Of a stretch of 64,000 nt of DNA, positions 26,395-34,713 are shown piece after piece. Position 1 is the first letter of the stretch, and each line of letters starts with the position of its first letter. The notes beneath the pieces were generated by a model. The model searched no databases. It was not told the DNA's origin and saw only the letters and a list, made by a program, of their open reading frames with translations. Source of the DNA: Bifidobacterium amazonense (GTDB lineage Bacteria; Actinomycetota; Actinomycetes; Actinomycetales; Bifidobacteriaceae); NCBI RefSeq assembly GCF_018555435.2, contig NZ_JAFEJT020000006.1, positions 1-64,000 of the forward strand, given 5' to 3'. The translations under genes were made by a program, and so were the position numbers.

Positions 26395-27195
26395 TCACAG
26401 CCGCTGCTCGTGCACCGAGGCGTTCACCCACTGGCTCTGCTTGACGTTGTATCCGGAGAAGATGCCGATGTCGAGCATGCAGTCGCGGTAGTCGCGACCG
26501 TGCGCGATCGTGATGTAGTTGTCGTCGACCATGCGGTTGTGCGTCGGATCAAGGCCGATCCAACGGCTGTCGTGGTAGATCTCGACCCACGCGTGCGTCG
26601 CGCCCTCGCCGCCGAGCAGGCCGGCGATGTAGCGCGCGGTGAGTCCCACGTGACGGCACACCGAGAGCATCACATGCGCGTAGTCCTGGCACACGCCCTT
26701 GCGCTGGGCGAGCGCCTCCTCGGCCGTGGTGCGGATCGTGGTGGAGGCCGGCGTATACGTGAACGCGTGGAACACCTCGTCCATCACCTCGCGCGCCTGG
26801 TCGATCGGCGTCGCGTCGATCGGCAGCGCGGACAGGCGGATCCGGCACATCTCGATCATCTTCTCGATGCACGGGCCGGGGATCGTCAGCGCGGAGTTGA
26901 ACCGGTACAGCGGCTTGTAGATCTCCGGCTTGATGTGCTCGTTGTCGACGAATGCGATGCCTTTGACGGAATAGCTGAACAGGTCATGCGGTTCGGGGAT
27001 GAACCCGGTCATCACCACGGAGTCGAAGGAGTCGATGGTGGTCTCCAGTTCGATCTCCGGCTCGATCTTCACCTCCACGTCGACGACCTGCTGGCGCGGG
27101 CCGGTGGCGGGGATGCAGCGGAGCTGGAATCGGTGGTCGGTGACCGGCGAGCTGAACGACAGTTTCATCTCGTAGTCGAACACCAGTTTCTTCAT
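26395..27195 (-). CDS. Transglutaminase-like cysteine peptidase family protein
   Basis: Protein of 266 residues: an N-terminal beta domain (bacterial transglutaminase N-type, about 1-95) then a transglutaminase core with the triad Cys in RKGVCQDYAHVML, His in GEGATHAWVEIY and Asp in GLDPTHNRMVDD. No signal peptide. It lies downstream of, and in the same direction as, an ATP-grasp/alpha-E fusion; these three domain types co-occur in many bacteria and are predicted to form and process an unidentified peptide or amide. The start at 27195 has GAGGAG 10 nt upstream; a GTG at 27213 is an alternative. Confidence 0.88.
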   Translation of the reverse strand: MKKLVFDYEMKLSFSSPVTDHRFQLRCIPATGPRQQVVDVEVKIEPEIELETTIDSFDSVVMTGFIPEPHDLFSYSVKGIAFVDNEHIKPEIYKPLYRFNSALTIPGPCIEKMIEMCRIRLSALPIDATPIDQAREVMDEVFHAFTYTPASTTIRTTAEEALAQRKGVCQDYAHVMLSVCRHVGLTARYIAGLLGGEGATHAWVEIYHDSRWIGLDPTHNRMVDDNYITIAHGRDYRDCMLDIGIFSGYNVKQSQWVNASVHEQRL

Positions 27196-27302
27196 GAATA
27201 CACGACTCCTCACATGGACGCCTCAAACGGACGAGCTTGCCTCTGCTCACAAAGTCCACTCCAGTCTAGCAGAGGCAAGCCGTTTACGCCGGGCGCCCGC
27301 CG

Positions 27303-29495
27303 TCACGGCCGCTTCGCGTCCATGTTCATCGAGCTGAGCGCGTTCGTGTCCTTGAGTTCGCCGGTTGCGGCGCGCTCGTTGAAGTCGTCGAGGAACGCCT
27401 GCAGACGCGCGGTGAGTTCCGGGTAGCCGCGGTCGGGCAGCTGGCCGAGCAGCCAGCTGATGCCCGAGCCGAAGCACTGCGGCAGCGGCATCCCGTCGAG
27501 CGCCTTGGAATACGTCTCCAGCTTGGCCAGCGGCGCCTCGAGCTCGTCGGAGGACAGGTGGAAGCGCGTGTACAGGTCGATGCGTTCGAGGTACTTGCCG
27601 ATGAAGATGAACGCCTTGAGCGTGATGTCGACGGTCGAGTTCTCGACGCCGCCCCAGAACGCGAGCATGTCGTCGGCGATGTCGCGCTGCGAGTAGATGT
27701 CCTCCGCGCTGTCGAACTGTTCCGACGCCTCGGTGATGTTGGTCACGGCGAGCTCGATGTACTGCAGCAGGCGCGACGTGAGTTCCGGCCGCAGCACCAC
27801 CGCGTTGTTGAACGCGGCGACGATCGCGCTGCGCACGGAGTCCGGGTTCGTGCCGTCGTACAGGAACGAGTGGATGAAGCCGTCGAAGTCCTCGAAGTCC
27901 TCGGGCAGGTCGAGCGCCTTGGCGAACGGACGGAACGCGTCCACATCGGTGTCCATCACGCGGTCGTAGAACGGGAAGAACTGGACGAGCGTGGTGAACG
28001 CACGTTCGGTGTAGCGGCCGAGCCAGTACAGGTTGTCGGCCTTCGATGCGGTGACGAGCGAGAGCGTGTGCTTGCGCGAGTGCGGGATCAGGTTCACCGA
28101 GGCGACCGACTCGCTGCGCTGCACGGTATGCGCGTGCGATTCGCTGCCGTTCTCGGGCGCGAGCACCCACGTGTCCTTGAAGCCGCCGCCCTGCGACGAG
28201 TTGACGATCATCTGGCCGGGCACCGACGAGTAGCGGGTGAGGCCCGAATACCACACGTGCGTGTTCTGGCCGGTCACGACGAACGCGCGCAGGTCGGCCT
28301 TGCGCGGGCTCGCCTCGCCGGTCTTCGGGTCGATCACGTCGATGTCGCGGAACTGGATGACCTCCTGCGCGATGAACCGGCGCGGCTCGGCCTTGATCCG
28401 GTCGGCCAGCTCCTCGCGGGCGGCGTGGTCGAGCGAGGAGCCGAACACGACGCCGTAGCCGCCGGCCTCGGCCACGTCCTTGATGACCAGTTCGCCGATG
28501 CGGTCGAGCACCTCCTTGCGATCCTTCTCGAACATCGGCATGTACGTGGGCGCGTTGTGCAGGATCGGCTCCTCGCCGAGATAGTACTTGATCATCTGCG
28601 GCACGAAGTAGTAGATCGCCTTGTCGTCGGCCGCGCCGTTGCCGGGCGCGTTGATGATCGCGACGTTGCCGGAGCGGTACGCGCTCAGCAGTCCGGGCAC
28701 GCCGATCACCGAGTCCGGATTGAACGCGAACGGGTCGAGATACTCGTCCGACAGCCTGCGGTAGACCGCGCCGACGCGATGCTTGCGGCCGGCGTAGTCG
28801 AGGAAGTACAGCTTGTTGTCGACGACCTCGAGATCCTCGGGGAACGCCAGCGCCGCGCCGGTCTTCTCGGCCAGGTACGCATGCTCGAAGAACGCCGAGT
28901 TGTAGCGGCCCGGGGTGAGCACCACGGCGATGCCCTCGGTGGAGACGAAATCCATCGCCTTGCGCAGCAGGCGCGGATAGTCGCGGTTGTCGCGCACGTG
29001 CACCTCGCGGAACAGCTTCGGGTTGGTGCGGCGTTCGATGTCGCGGGCGAACAGCGGGTAGCTCGCGCCGGACGGGATGCGCAGGTTGTCCTCGAGCACC
29101 CACCAGCGGCCGTCCTCGCCCTGCACGAGGTCCTCGCCGGCGATGTGCGCGAAGATGCCGCCGGGAGGGGTCACGCCGTTGACCTGCGGGAAGTAGCCGG
29201 CCGACGTGTACACGTATTCCTCGGGGATGACGCCGTCGTGGATGATGCGCTTGTCGGAGTAGATGTCCTTGAGATACGCGTTGAGCGCGTTGACGCGCTG
29301 CTTGAGGCCCGCTTCGAGCCGGTCGAATTCGTCGGATTCGATGATGCGCGGAATCGGGTCGTACGGGAACAGGCGGTCGTGGTATTCGCCGTTCTTGTAC
29401 ACGCCGAACCGCACGCCGTTGCGGCTCAGCTCGCGGTTGATCGCCTCGCGCCGGTTGACCAGTTCGCCCGCCAGTTGTAACGCCGATTCGACCAT
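27303..29495 (-). CDS. Circularly permuted ATP-grasp / alpha-E domain fusion
   Basis: Protein of 730 residues. Residues about 1-440 are the circularly permuted ATP-grasp type 2 domain (DUF404/407): DGVIPEEYVYTSAGYFPQVNG, WWVLEDNLRIPSGASYPLFA, AIINAPGNGAADDKAIYYFV, YVVKDVAEAGGYG-like segment, and ADLRAFVVTGQNTHVWYSGLTRYSS. Residues about 460-710 are the all-helical alpha-E domain (DUF403), starting SLVTASKADNLYWLGRYTERA. In many bacteria these are separate neighbouring genes; here they are one chain, with the transglutaminase partner 107 nt downstream. A carboxylate-amine ligase activity is predicted for the family; the substrate is unknown. GAGGAG precedes the ATG. Confidence 0.9.
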   Translation of the reverse strand: MVESALQLAGELVNRREAINRELSRNGVRFGVYKNGEYHDRLFPYDPIPRIIESDEFDRLEAGLKQRVNALNAYLKDIYSDKRIIHDGVIPEEYVYTSAGYFPQVNGVTPPGGIFAHIAGEDLVQGEDGRWWVLEDNLRIPSGASYPLFARDIERRTNPKLFREVHVRDNRDYPRLLRKAMDFVSTEGIAVVLTPGRYNSAFFEHAYLAEKTGAALAFPEDLEVVDNKLYFLDYAGRKHRVGAVYRRLSDEYLDPFAFNPDSVIGVPGLLSAYRSGNVAIINAPGNGAADDKAIYYFVPQMIKYYLGEEPILHNAPTYMPMFEKDRKEVLDRIGELVIKDVAEAGGYGVVFGSSLDHAAREELADRIKAEPRRFIAQEVIQFRDIDVIDPKTGEASPRKADLRAFVVTGQNTHVWYSGLTRYSSVPGQMIVNSSQGGGFKDTWVLAPENGSESHAHTVQRSESVASVNLIPHSRKHTLSLVTASKADNLYWLGRYTERAFTTLVQFFPFYDRVMDTDVDAFRPFAKALDLPEDFEDFDGFIHSFLYDGTNPDSVRSAIVAAFNNAVVLRPELTSRLLQYIELAVTNITEASEQFDSAEDIYSQRDIADDMLAFWGGVENSTVDITLKAFIFIGKYLERIDLYTRFHLSSDELEAPLAKLETYSKALDGMPLPQCFGSGISWLLGQLPDRGYPELTARLQAFLDDFNERAATGELKDTNALSSMNMDAKRP

Positions 29496-29615
29496 GTCGC
29501 ACTCCTCGTCTCGTCCGTCCGTTCCCGGGCCGCTCGCCGCGGCACGGGTCGGCGGCAGGCCGTTTCTCGTTGCAAGCGCGCGCTTGCGCCACGGCTGCCG
29601 CCATTCATAGGGGTT

Positions 29616-29639
29616 ACGGTAACCCCGCGCGGTTACCGT
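29616..29639 (-). terminator. Hairpin after truA
   Basis: ACGGTAACC-CCGCGC-GGTTACCGT (9 bp), overlapping an alternative stem GGGGTTA/TAACCCC at 29610-29626. Two mutually exclusive hairpins downstream of truA and ahead of the ATP-grasp gene. No U-run. Confidence 0.5.
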
Positions 29640-29685
29640 CCGAAAGCGGGATTGTTACGGCTGTGTTTTATCCAGCGGATGATGC

Positions 29686-30609
29686 CTACAGCGTGCGTTT
29701 GGCGCGGATGGCCTCGGCCCGGGCGGCGAGTTGGTCGTCGGCGGGATATTCGATGTGCTCGAGCGTGAGCCCCTGCGGGGCGATCGGTCCGGTGGAGCCT
29801 TCGCGCAACGGCGTCGCCATCTTGCCGGCGAACCAGTCGAGCGAACGTTTGCCGGTGCCGACCTGCACGCAGCCGCCGACCAGCGACCGCACCATGTTGC
29901 GGGCGAACGCGTCGGCCACGATCGTGAAGCACAGCAGTCCCGACTCGACGGCCGGCGTGCGGTACCGCTCCCCCATCGCCGCGTCGTCGCCGATGAGCGG
30001 ACGCGACGGAACGCGACGCCAGTACGCGGTCTTGACCTCGCGGATCGTCGTGCCGCCCGGGTTGGGGGTGGCGAACGAACCGAAGTCGTGCAGACCGATC
30101 GTCGTCGCGGCGGCCGCGTTCATCGCGTCGACGTCGAGATCGTCGTCGATGTGCAGCACGAAACCGCGCGTGCGCGGGTCGACTTCGCTCCCGCGGTCGG
30201 CGATGCGGTAGACGTACGTGCGTTCCAGCGCGGAGAAGCGCGCGTCGAATCCGTCCGGCGCGGGCGCGATCGAGCGGATCGCGATGTCCGCGGGCAGCAG
30301 CCGCTGCAGACGGCGGGTGAGCGCGACGGTCGGCGGCACGTCCATGTGGCCGACCGCGCGTTCCAGGATCTCCGGCGACACGTCGACGTGACAGACCTGA
30401 TGGCTGGCGTGCACGCCGGTGTCGGTGCGACCGGCGACGACCAGCCGCAGTGGTTCGGCCTGAGCTTCGGGCGCGGACGGGTCGTCGGGCACGCGCAGGA
30501 TCTTGTGCAGAGCGGCCTCGATCTCCCCCTGCACGGTGCGCAGTGCGGGCTGCTTCGCCCAGCCGTAGAATCCGCCGCCGTCGTATGCCAAGTCAATCCG
30601 CAGTCTCAT
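29686..30609 (-). CDS. truA: tRNA pseudouridine(38-40) synthase
   Basis: Protein of 307 residues. The catalytic Asp is D63 in LVVAGRTDTGVHASHQ; the N-terminus MRLRIDLAYDGGGFYGWAKQ and FTIVADAFARNMVRSLVGGC are conserved. It modifies U38-40 in tRNA anticodon stems. It lies downstream of rplQ in the same direction, the common end of the alpha ribosomal operon, but a strong hairpin (30724-30763) separates them. The ribosome site is weak (GATGGTG). Confidence 0.95.
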   Translation of the reverse strand: MRLRIDLAYDGGGFYGWAKQPALRTVQGEIEAALHKILRVPDDPSAPEAQAEPLRLVVAGRTDTGVHASHQVCHVDVSPEILERAVGHMDVPPTVALTRRLQRLLPADIAIRSIAPAPDGFDARFSALERTYVYRIADRGSEVDPRTRGFVLHIDDDLDVDAMNAAAATTIGLHDFGSFATPNPGGTTIREVKTAYWRRVPSRPLIGDDAAMGERYRTPAVESGLLCFTIVADAFARNMVRSLVGGCVQVGTGKRSLDWFAGKMATPLREGSTGPIAPQGLTLEHIEYPADDQLAARAEAIRAKRTL

Positions 30610-30723
30610 GAGGCACCATCATACATAATGGGCACTTTGCATTTTGGCGTATATGCGGCCGTCGTTGGCGTGTCCGTGCAGTCCCGGAATCGCGCCGCTG
30701 CGAGTTTTCCAGGTCCTCATACG

Positions 30724-30763
30724 ACGAGGGGTCGGGAACCCTTGCGGATTCCCGACCCCTCGT
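30724..30763 (-). terminator. Hairpin between rplQ and truA
   Basis: Perfect 15-bp stem (ACGAGGGGTCGGGAA and complement) with a 10-nt loop, 26 nt after the rplQ stop. No U-tract follows on the minus strand, so it may be a stabilising or factor-dependent end. Confidence 0.7.
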
Positions 30764-30788
30764 ATCGTGGTCTAGCGGAACGCTAAGC

Positions 30789-31265
30789 TCACTCGGCGTT
30801 CTCGGCCGGAGCCTCGGTGGCCTCGGCGGCGGCCTCAACCGGCGCGGCGGTCTCCTCGGCAACCTTGGTCGCGGCTTCGGCTTCCTTCACGACGGCCTTC
30901 TTGGCGACCGGCTCGGTGACGAGCTCGATGATCGCGGCCGGAGCGGAATCGCCCTTGCGCGGGGCGATCTTCACGATGCGGGTGTAGCCGCCCTCGCGCT
31001 GCTCCATCTGCTCGGCGATCTGCGTGAACAGCACGTGCACGACGGACTTGTTGCGGATGACGCGCATCACGCGACGGCGGGAGTGCAGATCACCGCGCTT
31101 CGCGAAGGTGATCAGGCGCTCGGCCAGCGGACGGAGGCGCTTGGCCTTCGGCAGCGTGGTGACGATGCGGCCGTTCTGGAACAGGCTGGTGGCCATGTTC
31201 GCGAGCATCAGGCGCTCGTGAGCCGGGCTGGACGCCAGACGCGGGCCCTTCTTGGGTGTAGGCAT
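30789..31265 (-). CDS. rplQ: 50S ribosomal protein L17
   Basis: Protein of 158 residues. The first 118 are the L17 fold ([20 protein letters not shown]..., [20 protein letters not shown]), which lies at the exit-tunnel side of the large subunit. The remaining 40 residues form an Ala/Glu/Val-rich tail ([15 protein letters not shown]) typical of bifidobacterial ribosomal proteins. AAGGAG precedes the ATG. Last ribosomal gene of the alpha operon, after rpoA. Confidence 0.98.
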   Translation of the reverse strand: MPTPKKGPRLASSPAHERLMLANMATSLFQNGRIVTTLPKAKRLRPLAERLITFAKRGDLHSRRRVMRVIRNKSVVHVLFTQIAEQMEQREGGYTRIVKIAPRKGDSAPAAIIELVTEPVAKKAVVKEAEAATKVAEETAAPVEAAAEATEAPAENAE

Positions 31266-31352
31266 GTTAACTCCTTGATTGCTTTGCCGGACTCAGGTGG
31301 GCATCGGCCCGAACGTCCGGGTCCGGCAAGGCGGTTGGTCAAAAAACGGCGA

Positions 31353-32348
31353 TCACTCGTCTTCGGGCGAGTAGAAGGTGCCGCCTTCGAGGTTGGTGGT
31401 GTCGAAGCCCAGCGGGGAGGCCTTGAGCGACAGACCCAGGGCCTGCAGCTTCTCCTTGACCTCGTCGATCGACTTCATACCGAAATTGCGGATGTCGAGC
31501 AGATCCTGCTCGGTGTGGTTGACCAGTTCGCCGATGGTGTGGATGCCCTCGCGCTTGAGGCAGTTGTAGCTGCGCTGCGTGAGGTTGAGATCCTCGATCG
31601 GCACGGCCATCTCGGGGTTGCTCTCCTCGGCGACGGGCGCCGGGCCAACCTCGACGCCTTCGGCCTGCGTGTTGAGCTCGCGGCACAGGCCGAAGAGCTC
31701 CACGAGGGTCGAACCGGCGGAAGCCACCGCGTCACGCGGCGAGATGGCGGGCTTGGTCTCCACGTCCAGGATGAGCTTGTCGAAGTCCGTGCGCTGTTCC
31801 ACACGGGTGGCCTCGACCTTGTAGCTCACCTTGAGCACCGGGGAGTAGATCGAATCAACCGGGATACGGCCGATTTCGCCGTTGTCCTGCTTGTTCATCT
31901 GCGCGGTGACGTAGCCGCGGCCGCGTTCGACCGTGAACTCGATCTCGAGTTCGCCGTCCTCGGCCAGGGTCGCGATGTGCAGATCCGGGTTGGCGATGGT
32001 CACGCCGGCAGGCGGGGTGATGTCACCCGCGACTGCTTCTCCTTCGCCGCTCTTGCGCAGATACATGACGACCGGCTCATCGTACTCGCTGGTGAGCACG
32101 ATGCCCTTGATGTTGAGCAGGATCTCGGTGACGTCCTCCACGACGCCCGGCAGAGTGGTGAACTCATGCAGGGCACCGGAGATGCGCACCGAGGTCACGG
32201 CTGCGCCCGGGATCGAGCTCAGGAGCGTGCGGCGCAGGGAGTTGCCCAGCGTGTAGCCGAAACCAGGCTCAAGAGGCTCGATCGTGAAACGGGAGCGCTG
32301 CGGGTTGATGACTTCCTCAGTCAGTGTCGGACGCTGTGCGATAAGCAC
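31353..32348 (-). CDS. rpoA: DNA-directed RNA polymerase alpha subunit
   Basis: Protein of 331 residues beginning at GTG 32348 (AAAGGATA upstream). The N-terminal dimerisation domain shows [20 protein letters not shown]; the C-terminal domain with the DNA/activator surface is seen in [19 protein letters not shown] and [18 protein letters not shown]. It assembles core RNA polymerase and contacts UP elements and activators. Position rpsK-rpoA-rplQ is the conserved alpha operon; no rpsD gene is present here. Confidence 0.98.
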   Translation of the reverse strand: MLIAQRPTLTEEVINPQRSRFTIEPLEPGFGYTLGNSLRRTLLSSIPGAAVTSVRISGALHEFTTLPGVVEDVTEILLNIKGIVLTSEYDEPVVMYLRKSGEGEAVAGDITPPAGVTIANPDLHIATLAEDGELEIEFTVERGRGYVTAQMNKQDNGEIGRIPVDSIYSPVLKVSYKVEATRVEQRTDFDKLILDVETKPAISPRDAVASAGSTLVELFGLCRELNTQAEGVEVGPAPVAEESNPEMAVPIEDLNLTQRSYNCLKREGIHTIGELVNHTEQDLLDIRNFGMKSIDEVKEKLQALGLSLKASPLGFDTTNLEGGTFYSPEDE

Positions 32349-32432
32349 TATGTTATCCTTTCAGCTTCTGGTCGGTGGTGCACTCACCGACCGAGCAAGC
32401 GACTTTGGATTGGTTGCTTCGCCTGACTGGAA

Positions 32433-32834
32433 TCAGACGCGGCGGCGCTTCGGAGGACGAACGCCGTTGTGAGCCTGCGGGGTGACGTCGGTGATGGAAC
32501 CGACCTCGAGACCGGCGGACTGCAGGGAGCGGATGGCGGTTTCACGACCGGAACCCGGGCCCTTGACGAACACGTCGACCTTCTTCAGACCGTGCTCCAT
32601 CGCCTTGCGGGCGGCGGACTCAGCGGCCATGCCAGCGGCGTACGGCGTGGACTTACGGGAGCCCTTGAAGCCGACATCGCCACCGGACGCCCAGGACACG
32701 ACGGCGCCGGACGGGTCGGTGATCGAGATGATCGTGTTGTTGAAAGTGGACTTGATGTGAGCCTGGCCAACCGGGATCGACTTGCGGTCGCGGCGACGGA
32801 CAGGCTTACGAGCGGCTTGCTTTGCAGCTGCCAT
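32433..32834 (-). CDS. rpsK: 30S ribosomal protein S11
   Basis: Protein of 133 residues, normal length, with a basic N-terminus and the conserved platform motif [19 protein letters not shown]. It ends in [13 protein letters not shown]; the family more often reads [12 protein letters not shown], so the Cys is Val here, which I regard as ordinary variation. GAGGATC precedes ATG 32834. It lies between rpsM and rpoA. Confidence 0.98.
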   Translation of the reverse strand: MAAAKQAARKPVRRRDRKSIPVGQAHIKSTFNNTIISITDPSGAVVSWASGGDVGFKGSRKSTPYAAGMAAESAARKAMEHGLKKVDVFVKGPGSGRETAIRSLQSAGLEVGSITDVTPQAHNGVRPPKRRRV

Positions 32835-32922
32835 TGATCCTCGTTTCCTAGTACGAACTTGTTTGACAGCCCGGACGATGGGGCCCGCGAGGGGCTCCCG
32901 TGGCCCGGGTCAAGCCACCCTA

Positions 32923-33300
32923 TTACTTGGTGGCCTTCTTCTTTCCGGCAACCGTGCGCTTCGGGCCCTTGCGGGTGCGGGCGTTGGTCTTGGTGCGCTG
33001 GCCACGCACGGGCAGGCCACGGCGGTGGCGGATGCCCTGGTAGCAGTTGATCTGGATCTTGCGACGGATATCCGCATCGATTTCACGACGCAGATCGCCC
33101 TCGATCTTGTAGTTGCCCTCGAGATAGTCACGCAGCGTGATGAGCTGCTCATCCGTCAGATCCTTGACGCGGGTGTCCGGATTGATACCGGTCGCGGCAA
33201 GCGTTTCCTTCGCACGGGTGCGACCCACACCGAAGATGTAGGTGAGGGCGATCTCGATGCGCTTCTCATTGGGGATGTCGACTCCGGCAAGACGTGCCAT
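32923..33300 (-). CDS. rpsM: 30S ribosomal protein S13
   Basis: Protein of 125 residues with [20 protein letters not shown], the helix-hairpin segment [17 protein letters not shown] and the basic tail [20 protein letters not shown]. It contacts the P-site tRNA and bridges to the large subunit. Start ATG 33300 has GAAGGAATC upstream; the longer in-frame reading to 33333 has no support. Second gene of the alpha group after rpmJ. Confidence 0.98.
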   Translation of the reverse strand: MARLAGVDIPNEKRIEIALTYIFGVGRTRAKETLAATGINPDTRVKDLTDEQLITLRDYLEGNYKIEGDLRREIDADIRRKIQINCYQGIRHRRGLPVRGQRTKTNARTRKGPKRTVAGKKKATK

Positions 33301-33449
33301 TGCGATTCCTTCTGTGTTCCGCAGGTCGTGCACCGAGTCGTCCGGTCTCCCGGCCCGGGCCTGCGTACCCGGGGTTCAGACGTTGTTCTCGGGAGAACAT
33401 CGCCTGTGACTCAGCGCCTGTATTCCTTGTGTGCCGCTGGAATCTGCTC

Positions 33450-33563
33450 TCAGCCCTGACGCTGCTTGTGGCGCGGGTTCGTGCAGATCACCATGACGCG
33501 GCCGTGACGACGAATCACGCGGCAGTTTTCGCAGATTCGCTTGACACTAGGGCTGACCTTCAT
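33450..33563 (-). CDS. rpmJ: 50S ribosomal protein L36
   Basis: A 37-codon gene: [20 protein letters not shown] then [17 protein letters not shown]. The zinc ligands C11, C14, C27 and H32 are intact, so this is the zinc-bound (C+) form. It stands between infA and rpsM, as in most bacteria. AAAGGAAAACC precedes the ATG. It was absent from standard length-limited ORF lists because of its size. Confidence 0.97.
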   Translation of the reverse strand: MKVSPSVKRICENCRVIRRHGRVMVICTNPRHKQRQG

Positions 33564-33584
33564 GGTTTTCCTTTGCTTGTACCT

Positions 33585-33803
33585 TTACTTGTAGCGGTAC
33601 GTAATACGTCCGCGGTTCAGATCGTACGGGCTCATTTCGAGCACCACGCGATCCTGCGGCAGGATGCGGATGTAGTTCTTACGCATCTTGCCGGAAATCG
33701 TGGCGAGCACGATGTGCTTGTTCTCGAGCTGGACGCGAAACATCGCGTTCGGCAGCGCTTCCACTACCTGACCTTCGACTTCAATCACACCGTCTTTTGC
33801 CAT
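33585..33803 (-). CDS. infA: Translation initiation factor IF-1
   Basis: Protein of 72 residues, the usual length: a single OB fold with [40 protein letters not shown] and [13 protein letters not shown]. It occupies the A site during initiation. It sits 21 nt before rpmJ and 156 nt after adk, a terminator (33878-33920) lying between, so it probably has its own promoter. ATG 33803 has GAGG close upstream. Confidence 0.98.
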   Translation of the reverse strand: MAKDGVIEVEGQVVEALPNAMFRVQLENKHIVLATISGKMRKNYIRILPQDRVVLEMSPYDLNRGRITYRYK

Positions 33804-33877
33804 GAGCCTCGTGATCCGTTCCTTGGGACAATTACCGTTGACGTGCCCGAAGGCACACCAACGATCAACTATACACG

Positions 33878-33920
33878 AAAACGGGAATCGCAACAATCGG
33901 CGTGTCGCAATCCCCGTTTT
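33878..33920 (-). terminator. Terminator between adk and infA
   Basis: Imperfect long stem with ends AAAACGGG / CCCGTTTT and inner ATTGCGACA / TGTTGCGAT, followed by TTTTC on the minus strand. It closes the secY-adk unit. Confidence 0.75.
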
Positions 33921-33959
33921 GGTGAGTCTATGCTATTTCGGCTATTGCGGCTATTCCGC

Positions 33960-34523
33960 TCAGGCCTCGAGCGCCTTGACGATGTTCGCCTGGATCACAT
34001 CGATCTCGCCGACGCCGTCGATGGCGACCAGCTGGCCACGCTGCTTGTAGATGTCGAGCAGCGGGGCGGTCTCCTTCGCGTAGGTGGCGAGGCGCTTGGC
34101 GATGGCCTCCGGGGTGTCGTCGGAACGGCCCTGCTCCTGGGCGCGCTTGGCGATGCGCTCCATGAGCACGTCGTGGTCGGCGTCGAGGGCGACGACCTTG
34201 TCGAGCGGGGTGCCGAGCTCCTCGAGCATGGCGTCCAGCGCCTCGACCTGGGAGGCGTTGCGCGGGTAGCCGTCGAGGATCCAGCCGTTCTTGGCGTCGT
34301 CCATGGCCAGACGGTCCTTGACGATCTTGTTGGTCAGCTCGTCCGGGACCAGTTCGCCCTTGTCGGTGTACTTGAGCGCCTCGAGGCCGAGCTCGGTCTT
34401 GTTCTTGATGTTGTAGCGGAAGATGTCGCCGGTGGAGATCGCCGGAATGCCGAAGTGCTCGGCGAGCAGCGCGGCCTGGGTGCCCTTGCCGACGCCCTGC
34501 GGGCCCATGATGAGAAGACGCAT
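33960..34523 (-). CDS. adk: Adenylate kinase
   Basis: Protein of 187 residues, the short-LID form. P-loop GPQGVGKGTQAALLAEHFG (8-26), AMP-binding ISTGDIFR and DGYPRNASQVEALD, and a short lid around GRSDDTPEAIAKRL. It balances AMP, ADP and ATP. AAAGGAAC before ATG 34523. Order secY-adk-infA without map between is noteworthy but usual for bifidobacteria as I recall. Three consecutive hairpins fill the 190 nt between secY and adk and may attenuate or initiate its expression. Confidence 0.97.
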   Translation of the reverse strand: MRLLIMGPQGVGKGTQAALLAEHFGIPAISTGDIFRYNIKNKTELGLEALKYTDKGELVPDELTNKIVKDRLAMDDAKNGWILDGYPRNASQVEALDAMLEELGTPLDKVVALDADHDVLMERIAKRAQEQGRSDDTPEAIAKRLATYAKETAPLLDIYKQRGQLVAIDGVGEIDVIQANIVKALEA

Positions 34524-34555
34524 GTCTTTGTTCCTTTCGTGATTGTCGGGTATGG

Positions 34556-34594
34556 GAACCCCCTCAGTCCGCTGCACGCTGACAGAGGGGGTTC
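34556..34594 (-). terminator. Hairpin 1 in secY-adk gap
   Basis: GAACCCCCTC / GAGGGGGTTC, 10 bp with a 19-nt loop, only about 30 nt upstream of the adk start. Possible terminator of secY or leader structure of adk. Confidence 0.55.
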
Positions 34595-34637
34595 AATGCA
34601 GATTGTTGGTAGGAAGTCGAAAACGGATGGCTCCGTC

Positions 34638-34664
34638 GTCGGACAGTCCAGTGGACTGTCCGAC
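34638..34664 (-). repeat. Hairpin 2 in secY-adk gap
   Basis: GTCGGACAGTCCA-G-TGGACTGTCCGAC: a perfect 13-bp palindrome. The word ACAGTCC...GGACTGT recurs in the hairpin at 46250-46270. Confidence 0.6.
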
Positions 34665-34666
34665 TC

Positions 34667-34701
34667 CTCGCGCGGCCGCCTGCCAAGCGGGCGGCCGCGA
34701 G
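34667..34701 (-). terminator. Hairpin 3 in secY-adk gap
   Basis: CTCGCGCGGCCGCC paired with GGGCGGCCGCGAG (one bulge), 13 nt after the secY stop. Very GC-rich; no U-run. Confidence 0.55.
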
Positions 34702-34713
34702 CCGAAACAATCC

